DNA of 6,215 bases, taken from contig JAURDG010000084.1 in NCBI GenBank assembly GCA_030828025.1, positions 1 to 6,215 of the forward strand. The letters are read 5' to 3'. The first letter of the stretch is position 1. The number at the start of each line of letters is the position of its first letter. A program made the position numbers and the translations under genes. Under the pieces are notes generated by a model that did not search any database, had not been told where the DNA came from, and saw nothing but the letters and a program-made list of their open reading frames with translations. The stretch comes from Flavobacteriaceae bacterium. GTDB taxonomy: Bacteria > Bacteroidota > Bacteroidia > Flavobacteriales > Flavobacteriaceae. This document shows, in pieces, positions 1-5,537 of this stretch.

Positions 1-2
1 AA

Positions 3-248
3 GCCACCCAAAAGATTTTGACAGGCATTTTAGCAAAAAGTGATGTGTGTATGGGCGTAACGCTATTTGCCTTTAGTGATGAATGGTGGAAAGCTGGCAA
101 CCCTAACCAGCAAGACCCGGGTGGGTTTGCACCCGAAAGTAGTGGCGTGCCTTATGACGGCGCTGCGAACGAGGAATACTGGGGAATTGTAACCCGCGAC
201 CGCACCAAAAAGCAAGCCTTTGCTGTTGTTAAGGCGCAGTATGAGTAA
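3..248 (+). CDS. C-terminal end of a probable TIM-barrel glycoside hydrolase (5' end outside window)
   Basis: The frame is open from the window edge to the TAA at 246-248 and gives about 81 residues. The TTG at 18 is an internal Leu codon, not a credible start. The residues GVTLFAFSDEWWKAG, followed by a Gly/Pro-rich loop, then EEYWGIV and KKQAFAVVKAQYE, resemble the last beta-strand and closing helix of clan GH-A type TIM-barrel hydrolases. In those, an aromatic-rich 'F-x-DEWWK' segment lines the active site and 'WG(I/L)' plus a 'K-x-AF-x-V' helix ends the domain. GH17-like or GH2-like (TIM-barrel) enzymes are my best guesses. The catalytic glutamates would lie upstream, outside the window, so activity and family cannot be confirmed. 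There is no T9SS sorting tail: the protein ends at the barrel, which fits a periplasmic or lipoprotein enzyme. Being next to a glycan-binding protein and SusC supports a role in polysaccharide breakdown. Confidence 0.6.
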   Translation, partial: ATQKILTGILAKSDVCMGVTLFAFSDEWWKAGNPNQQDPGGFAPESSGVPYDGAANEEYWGIVTRDRTKKQAFAVVKAQYE

Positions 249-306
249 AATAAGTCGGCGTTTACAGGTTATATGTGACACCTCTACGTAAAATAGCACA
301 CGTTTC

Positions 307-326
307 TGTAGTGTAATTGTATAGGT
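307..326 (+). promoter_or_regulatory. Operator-like motif TGTA-N6-TTGTATAGGT, copy 1
   Basis: TGTA at 307-310 is followed after six bases by TTGTATAGGT at 317-326. The two TGTA cores start 11 bp apart, about one helical turn, which suits tandem binding by a dimeric regulator. The same pattern with identical internal spacing occurs at 5457-5476 upstream of the susC-like gene. The site ends 31 bp before the -7 element at 358. If transcription starts near 371, it covers roughly -64 to -45, a normal position for an activator. Binding by the LuxR-type regulator at 2618-5419 is inference. Confidence 0.4.
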
Positions 327-357
327 TGGAAAATGAGGTCTCAATCCATTCTATTTA

Positions 358-365
358 TATATTTG
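358..365 (+). promoter_or_regulatory. Bacteroidota-type -7 promoter element for the glycan-binding protein gene
   Basis: TATATTTG matches the Bacteroidota sigma-ABfr -7 consensus TAnnTTTG exactly. It would place the transcription start near 371 and give a short leader of about 23 nt before the ATG at 394. I see no good TTG -33 element at the usual 19-21 bp spacing; the nearest TTG, at 326-328, is about 29 bp away. A weak -33 fits a promoter that needs an activator. The surrounding sequence is AT-rich, so a chance match is possible. Confidence 0.4.
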
Positions 366-393
366 GAAAGTTAATCACATAAAACTGTAAAAT

Positions 394-2463
394 ATGAAAT
401 ATATATATACATTAATTACCATATTCTCATTTGGCTTTTTTGCTTTTGCTCAGGTGCCTACTGTTGACTTTGAAACCAACGGTGCTGATTATATTACTGG
501 CTCTACAGGAAATCCAGGTTCTGTGTCAATTGTTGATGACGCTGTTGATGTTGCAACTTATGGTAAAGTTGCTAACATTGTTGATGCCGCAACCCAGTAC
601 GATGCCTGGACAATTAAACTTGATAACAAGATTTCTTTTGCTGATGCTACGAAGAAAGTCTTATCTTTTGATTTTAGAGATCCAGCTGGAGAGGCTAGAC
701 AAATTTTGTTAAAGGTTTCTGGTGGTACAGATACATTTGTAAACGGAAACAATGTTGCGATTACGGCATATGAAGTTTTAGTTACCTCTGCCGCTACAAC
801 AGACTGGCAGACATTGTCTTTTGATTTCTCAAGTGCTACTGGAAGTTACCCAAATAATGCTTTTACAAATGATATTGTAGGTCAATATTCAAGTCTTGAA
901 TTATTTATCGACTTTGGAGTAGCTGTTGGAAGTAACACTTTTGTAGATAATTTTCAAGGTGGTTCACAAGGTGATGCTAATGTAATTCCTGGTCCAACAG
1001 CTTCAGCTGCTGACCCAACAGCAACCCATGCAGCTGCTGATGTAATCTCTATTTACTCTGACGCTTATACTTCGGCAGCAACTAATTGGGTGTTAAACCC
1101 TGGGTGGGGACAAATTACTAGCACTACAGAATCCTCTATTGATGGTTCAAACCCTGTTGATAATTTGATTAGAATGTCTAACTTAGACTTCCAAGGACAT
1201 ACGTTTGACGCCGTTGATGTTTCGGGTATGACCAATCTCCACTTTGATGTTTGGGTAGAAAATGCGGGCAATTTATCACTTGCTTTAATTTCACCTGGAC
1301 CTAATGAAGCTCCTGTTGAAAGTACGCTTACTGCTGGATCTTGGCAAAGTATTAACATTCCACTTACTGACTTTACTACTGCTAATGCTGATTTAGATTT
1401 GGCTGATGTTTTTCAAATGAAGTGGATAGGTGCTGCAGCTCTTGGGTACATATATATCGACAATATTTATTTCTGGGCGCCTCCTTCAACAGATACAGAC
1501 ATCAACTTTACTGTTAATACGACTAATAATAATCATCATCCTGATACAGCTAGTGGTGAATTTCTTGCTGTGAGTTATTCAACGGACGGAGGTTCAACTT
1601 ATGCTTTATCTACTCCTTTTACTGACGACGATACGGATGGTATTTGGGAAGGTAAGGTAACACTACCTAAGACTACAGGTGAAGTAAAATATAAGTTAGT
1701 AACTACTGATCCAAATACTGGTCACAGCACAGCAATTGCTTCTACCGGAGATGCGCTTGCCGCCAATGCAGATTTTACTGTTACTACTGGTGCTAATGCT
1801 GTCAATCAAAGTTTGTTCTTATTGGATAGAGAAGCTAGTGCTGCTACGGGATGGGCTACGCTTACAGCTAGTGCTGTAGTGGATGTTACAGTAATTATTC
1901 GTGGGTTCCACCCTGATCACTCAGCAGGTCAGTACGGGTTAAGAGCTCCAGGTCAAGGTTGTTATGGCTTAGGAGATTGGACAACTAACACTGGAGGTGT
2001 GTTTACTGATACAATGTCTTTACCTTTCTACTCTACACAAGCATATCAGGTAGGATTCCACAATGAAGCTCTTACATGGTGTAGTGCAGTTGTTTCTAAA
2101 GACGCAACAACAAATGCTGACTTTTCAGTTTCCGTAGTTGAAAGTGCTGTTACCGAAGATTTATCAGCTTTATCAGCTGTTGATGCTAACGGAAACTTTA
2201 TTACCTATACCGCTAGTTTAAGTGTAGATGATTTAGACTTCCAAGACGGAATATCTATTTATCCTAACCCAACAATGGGCATGATAAATATTTCAGGGAT
2301 TGACAAAGTTGATTCAATCAAAGCGTTTACTATTGGTGGGCAACTAATTAAAGAAGCGATCAACACCAATGCTCTTGATTTATCTTCTGAAAGAAGCGGA
2401 CTTTACATGATTGAAATTCAACATAAAGGCGCAACTTCTGTAAATAAATTGATCATTAGATAA
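394..2463 (+). CDS. Secreted multi-module glycan-binding protein with T9SS sorting domain
   Basis: The 689-residue protein starts with a clear signal peptide (residues 1-19, hydrophobic TLITIFSFGFFAFA, cleavage before Q20). There is no lipobox cysteine, so it is not a lipoprotein. What follows looks entirely beta-sandwich. Module 1 (about 20-190) and module 2 (about 201-362) each end with a 'VDN/IDNIYFW'-type strand typical of jelly-roll carbohydrate-binding modules. Module 2 (SIYSDAYTS, NPGWGQ, MTNLHFDVWV) resembles accessory modules I recall from flavobacterial glucanases. Residues about 366-470 carry an Asp-rich TDDDTDGIWEG loop followed by EVKYKLV, resembling starch-binding-like E-set modules. 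Residues about 478-600 hold the only two cysteines (523 and 563), a probable disulfide. The tail (about 617-689) starts SIYPNPT and ends SVNKLIIR, a type A T9SS C-terminal domain, so the product should be exported across the outer membrane and anchored or released. I recognise no catalytic domain. Role as a surface or extracellular glycan binder is inferred. The ATG at 394 is chosen because it begins the signal peptide. Seven of its eight arginine codons are AGA, unlike the next gene. Confidence 0.75.
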   Translation: MKYIYTLITIFSFGFFAFAQVPTVDFETNGADYITGSTGNPGSVSIVDDAVDVATYGKVANIVDAATQYDAWTIKLDNKISFADATKKVLSFDFRDPAGEARQILLKVSGGTDTFVNGNNVAITAYEVLVTSAATTDWQTLSFDFSSATGSYPNNAFTNDIVGQYSSLELFIDFGVAVGSNTFVDNFQGGSQGDANVIPGPTASAADPTATHAAADVISIYSDAYTSAATNWVLNPGWGQITSTTESSIDGSNPVDNLIRMSNLDFQGHTFDAVDVSGMTNLHFDVWVENAGNLSLALISPGPNEAPVESTLTAGSWQSINIPLTDFTTANADLDLADVFQMKWIGAAALGYIYIDNIYFWAPPSTDTDINFTVNTTNNNHHPDTASGEFLAVSYSTDGGSTYALSTPFTDDDTDGIWEGKVTLPKTTGEVKYKLVTTDPNTGHSTAIASTGDALAANADFTVTTGANAVNQSLFLLDREASAATGWATLTASAVVDVTVIIRGFHPDHSAGQYGLRAPGQGCYGLGDWTTNTGGVFTDTMSLPFYSTQAYQVGFHNEALTWCSAVVSKDATTNADFSVSVVESAVTEDLSALSAVDANGNFITYTASLSVDDLDFQDGISIYPNPTMGMINISGIDKVDSIKAFTIGGQLIKEAINTNALDLSSERSGLYMIEIQHKGATSVNKLIIR

Positions 2464-2464
2464 G

Positions 2465-2527
2465 AAGTTGAAAAAACCAACTTTATAAGCGGTTTTTTCT
2501 AAGTGTTACAACCAACCAGTTAACACT
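2465..2527 (+). other. Cluster of inverted repeats just after the stop codon
   Basis: Immediately after the stop codon, GAAAAAACC (2470-2478) can pair with GGTTTTTTC (2491-2499) around a 12-nt loop. An alternative, overlapping pairing is AAGTTG (2465-2470) with CAACTT (2478-2483). Next, AGTGTTA (2502-2508) pairs with TAACACT (2521-2527) around another 12-nt loop. These precede the strong terminator at 2530-2564. They may be 3' mRNA-stabilising stem-loops or a weak first termination point (the first stem's right arm includes six T). Function is inference. Confidence 0.35.
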
Positions 2528-2529
2528 AC

Positions 2530-2564
2530 AAAAAAGGCACTAGCAAACGCTAGTGCCTTTTTTT
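2530..2564 (+). terminator. Strong Rho-independent terminator after the glycan-binding protein gene
   Basis: GGCACTAGC (2536-2544) and GCTAGTGCC (2549-2557) form a perfect 9-bp stem with a 4-nt loop (AAAC), followed by seven T (2558-2564). Six A before the stem (2530-2535) extend the pairing and make the signal potentially bidirectional. It separates the glycan-binding protein transcript from the regulator gene, so the regulator should have its own promoter. Confidence 0.92.
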
Positions 2565-2583
2565 ATTCAATTCAAAAATTTTC

Positions 2584-2613
2584 TTGCTATGTCGCTAGAA
2601 TTCAATAAATTGC
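2584..2613 (+). promoter_or_regulatory. Possible promoter of the regulator gene
   Basis: TTG at 2584-2586 is followed after 19 bp by TAAATTGC at 2606-2613, which matches TAnnTTTG at six of eight positions. The -33/-7 spacing is right for Bacteroidota promoters. Transcription would start near 2619, at or just past the ATG at 2618, which would favour the internal ATG at 2633 as the true start. A promoter is expected here because a strong terminator lies just upstream, but this assignment is weak. Confidence 0.25.
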
Positions 2614-2617
2614 CGCT

Positions 2618-5419
2618 ATGATATTCGATAAGATGAAAATATTTAACCTATTTAGCGTAGCTGTATTAGGTTTTTTTAGTTTGTTCGGTCAAGAATTGCC
2701 ACCTATACAAAGTTATACACCAGAGCTATACAAAGCGGGCAGTCAAAACTGGAATATGTCACAAAACCAAGCCGGTGTTATTTATGTGGCAAACAACGAA
2801 GGCTTGTTGTCCTTTGATGGTGCCCATTGGCGTTTATATCCCTCACCCAATGCATCTATTTTACGCTCGGTATATGTGCATAACAATGTTATTTTTTCAG
2901 GAGCTTATATGGATTTTGGCTACTGGAAATCACTACCCGACGGCAGCCTTGAATACACCTCTTTAGTAGAACGCCTAAAGTTCACCATGCTCGAAGATGA
3001 GCAAGTATGGAACATTAACCACTATAAACAATTTATTGTTTTTCAGTCGCTACACCGCCTGATTATATACAACCAAATCACCAATTCACTTAGCACGCTA
3101 CCGCCACCCAACGACACCATCCTAAAGTCTTACTTTGTTGATGACCATGTGTATATACAAACAAATGATTTTTCTATTTATAAAATCAGCAGCGACAAAT
3201 TAATTCAGGTTGTTTCGGGCACCAAGCTCAAGCAAAAGTTAGTTGTAAAGCTATTTAACAAAAACGACCAGCTTTTATTTCTCACCGAGCGAGATGGTTT
3301 CTTTTCCTTGCGTGCAAATCAAATTATTCCTTGGCGCATTGGCGCTGATGAATTACTGAAGCAATCCTTAGTGTATAGCGCAGACCAAATCAGCAACGAT
3401 TATTTTGCCATAGGAACTGTTACTGATGGCTTGATTTTGCTTGATTATTTTGGCAACATCGTGTTTTCTACCAAAAAGGGCAATGGGCTAAACAACAATA
3501 CGGTGTTAAGCACCTTTGTTGATCACAACAAAAATTTGTGGGTTGGTTTGGACAACGGGCTAGCCTTTATAAATTTAAATGCAGACAATCAATTTTATAT
3601 TGACGACTTAGGTGTTCTCGGTGCTGTTTACACAAGTGCGCTTTATGACAATAAACTTTATTTGGGCACCAACCAAGGATTGTTTTACAAAGAACTTACA
3701 GCAAATGGCGTATTTAAAAAAATAGACGGACTGGCGGGTCAGGTGTGGAACCTAAAACAAATTGGCGACACCCTTTTTTGTGCGCATAACCTAGGCGTTT
3801 TTCAGGTTAGTGGTGCTCGTGTAACCCCAATTCTTTCAGGTGTCGGTGCTTGGAAATTTTTATCCATTGATAACAACAGCATTCTCGTGGGAACCTACAA
3901 TGGGCTTCACGTATTAAAGCTAAAAAATAAGCAATGGACACACCATAACAAACTAAAAGGCTTTGACATTTCCGCTCGATTTGTCGAAATTACTTCCGAT
4001 ACAACAGCCCTAGTAAGCCATGGGTACAAAGGAGTATTTAGCCTAACTTTTGATAAAGAATTCAATCAAGTTCAGCAGGCAAACATTTTACCCATAGAAA
4101 AAGGCCCTTCTAGCCTAAGTAAAATAAGTGGCAATACCTATTATTTTAATAAAGATGGATTTTATCATTTTGATGTTGCCAAGAACAAATTTGAAATAAA
4201 CGAGCGAATTACAAGCATATTAAAAGAAGATGTGTTTACTGCCTGTAAAATGGAGGCAGTTAACGATAACCAGCTTTTTTTATTCGGAAAAGAATACATC
4301 TACAAACTCGAAAAAAACATTTTTTCTGAGGAATTTGAAGTCAGTAGATTTTTTATTGGAGAACTTATACGTAAGGATGTTTTAGGCTTCGAAAACATTG
4401 CGTTTTTGCAAGACAATAATTACCTCATTGGTGCAACAGAAGGATATTTAATCACCAATTTTTCTGCCCAACCCAAATTATCAAGTAACCTGATCATTAG
4501 TCGCATGACGACCAAGAATGTGTTGCAACAAACCAACGCCATAGATATCAACAACGAAAATGAGATTCCCTATGAGTTTAACAGCATCACCTTCGAATTT
4601 AGCTTGCCCGAATATCAATATAGCGACAAAATCAAATATCGCTACCTACTGGAGGGGTATAACAAAGATTGGAGTAAATGGGACAAAATGGACCAAATTA
4701 CTTTTGGTAACTTAAGGTTTGGCAGCTATGTGCTAAACATTCAAGCCCGCATTAGCGATGATGAAATCACAACAATTTCGCGAAAGTTTACCATTTTAAA
4801 ACCTTGGTATGCTACCAATGTGGCGTTATTTTCTTATGCTGTTTTGATCTTTTTTGTTGGGTTTACTGTTAATAAATCCTATAAACGTTATTACACCAAA
4901 CAACAAGTAAGACTTATTCAGGAAAACAACCAAAAGCTCGAGTTGATTGAACTAAGAAACAATGAGCAGCTAATTCAACTAGAGAAAAAGAACTTGGAAG
5001 AAAATATTCAAAGCAAGAACAGAGAGCTTGCCATAGCTACGATGGCGATTGTGAAGAAGAACCAGTTTTTGCAAACCATACTACAGGATTTAGAAAGTAT
5101 GCAATCTAATCCAGTGGTAACGCGGGTTATTCGGATTATTAAACGAAACTCCAAAAAAGACGACGACTGGGATTTTTTCCGTGAGGCATTTGATAATTCG
5201 GACAAAGACTTTCTTAAAAACCTAAAAATCAAACACCCTAAGCTAACGCACAACGACATGCGTTTGTGTGCTTACCTTAGGCTAAATCTTACGTCAAAAG
5301 AGATTGCGCCTTTGTTTAATATTTCTACCAAAAGTGTGGAGATAAAAAGGTACAGGTTGCGAAAACGCATGGACTTAGGTCGAGATGATAATTTGGTTGA
5401 CTACATCATCAACTTATAA
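2618..5419 (+). CDS. One-component membrane sensor-regulator: beta-propeller, Y_Y_Y, transmembrane, LuxR-type HTH
   Basis: The 933-residue protein joins a periplasmic sensor to a cytoplasmic DNA-binding domain. A signal peptide or N-terminal anchor (FNLFSVAVLGFFSLFG, cleavage before Q25) is followed by a beta-propeller to about residue 640. Its blades include GVIYVANNEGLLSFDGAHW (53-71) and NLWVGLDNGL (about 306-315), typical Reg_prop repeats. The Y_Y_Y domain (about 645-728) contains KYRYLLEGYNKDWSKW and GNLRFGSYVLNIQA. One membrane span (about 734-751) leads into a charged coiled coil (about 754-842). The C-terminus (876-933) is a LuxR/GerE-type helix-turn-helix: LTHNDMRLC, TSKEIAPLFNISTKSVEIKRYRLRKRM. 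There is no histidine kinase ATPase domain or receiver domain, unlike hybrid two-component PUL regulators, so the signal presumably passes directly through the membrane to the HTH. It probably detects a glycan fragment and controls the adjacent genes (inference from position). The ATG at 2633 (M6) is an alternative start that gives a more typical signal peptide. Arginine codons are mostly CGN (24 of 32). Confidence 0.88.
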   Translation: MIFDKMKIFNLFSVAVLGFFSLFGQELPPIQSYTPELYKAGSQNWNMSQNQAGVIYVANNEGLLSFDGAHWRLYPSPNASILRSVYVHNNVIFSGAYMDFGYWKSLPDGSLEYTSLVERLKFTMLEDEQVWNINHYKQFIVFQSLHRLIIYNQITNSLSTLPPPNDTILKSYFVDDHVYIQTNDFSIYKISSDKLIQVVSGTKLKQKLVVKLFNKNDQLLFLTERDGFFSLRANQIIPWRIGADELLKQSLVYSADQISNDYFAIGTVTDGLILLDYFGNIVFSTKKGNGLNNNTVLSTFVDHNKNLWVGLDNGLAFINLNADNQFYIDDLGVLGAVYTSALYDNKLYLGTNQGLFYKELTANGVFKKIDGLAGQVWNLKQIGDTLFCAHNLGVFQVSGARVTPILSGVGAWKFLSIDNNSILVGTYNGLHVLKLKNKQWTHHNKLKGFDISARFVEITSDTTALVSHGYKGVFSLTFDKEFNQVQQANILPIEKGPSSLSKISGNTYYFNKDGFYHFDVAKNKFEINERITSILKEDVFTACKMEAVNDNQLFLFGKEYIYKLEKNIFSEEFEVSRFFIGELIRKDVLGFENIAFLQDNNYLIGATEGYLITNFSAQPKLSSNLIISRMTTKNVLQQTNAIDINNENEIPYEFNSITFEFSLPEYQYSDKIKYRYLLEGYNKDWSKWDKMDQITFGNLRFGSYVLNIQARISDDEITTISRKFTILKPWYATNVALFSYAVLIFFVGFTVNKSYKRYYTKQQVRLIQENNQKLELIELRNNEQLIQLEKKNLEENIQSKNRELAIATMAIVKKNQFLQTILQDLESMQSNPVVTRVIRIIKRNSKKDDDWDFFREAFDNSDKDFLKNLKIKHPKLTHNDMRLCAYLRLNLTSKEIAPLFNISTKSVEIKRYRLRKRMDLGRDDNLVDYIINL

Positions 5420-5456
5420 TTTTCAAAACATCAAAATTACACCTCATTTTTTGATT

Positions 5457-5476
5457 TGTATATATTTTGTATAGGT
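5457..5476 (+). promoter_or_regulatory. Operator-like motif TGTA-N6-TTGTATAGGT, copy 2
   Basis: TGTA at 5457-5460 and TTGTATAGGT at 5467-5476 repeat the arrangement seen at 307-326, with the same 11-bp distance between TGTA cores. The six intervening bases differ completely between the copies, so conservation is limited to the putative contacts. It ends 30 bp before the -7 element at 5507. Another TGTA follows at 5476-5479. A binding site for the upstream-encoded regulator is the natural hypothesis, not a demonstrated fact. Confidence 0.4.
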
Positions 5477-5506
5477 GTATTTTTCGTATTTAATAATCTA
5501 GAAGTA

Positions 5507-5514
5507 TAAATTTG
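5507..5514 (+). promoter_or_regulatory. Bacteroidota-type -7 promoter element for the susC-like gene
   Basis: TAAATTTG matches TAnnTTTG exactly and would start transcription near 5520, leaving about 18 nt of leader before the ATG at 5538. The TTTTCG ending at 5486, 20 bp upstream, is only a near match to the TTTG -33 box, consistent with activator dependence. There is no purine-rich Shine-Dalgarno sequence before the start, as is usual in Bacteroidota. Confidence 0.45.
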
Positions 5515-5537
5515 AACGTTTTCTAAATAGATTTCCT

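Noticed and set aside
266..283. AGGT / ACCT inverted repeat considered as a terminator after the hydrolase gene
   Set aside because: A 4-bp stem with a 10-nt loop and no T-tract cannot act as an intrinsic terminator. I see no convincing terminator in 249-306.
63..344. Minus-strand open frame of 93 codons over the hydrolase end and the gap
   Set aside because: It lies antisense to a clear coding frame, its product resembles no family I know, and it covers the operator/promoter region. Treated as a shadow frame.
245..394. GTAAAATA repeated three times (245-252, 288-295, 387-394)
   Set aside because: A low-complexity AT-rich word in AT-rich DNA; spacing is irregular, one copy overlaps a stop codon and another the start codon, and it is absent from the susC gap.
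2161..2178. Tandem 9-mer TTATCAGCT encoding LSALSA
   Set aside because: Only two units inside a coding frame; it looks like ordinary linker coding sequence before the sorting domain.
5430..5455. Inverted repeat ATCAAAA / TTTTGAT with a 12-nt loop after the regulator gene, considered as a terminator
   Set aside because: The stem is only 7 bp and AT-rich, and no clean T-tract follows. It is too weak to call, although some termination is expected between the regulator and the susC-like gene.
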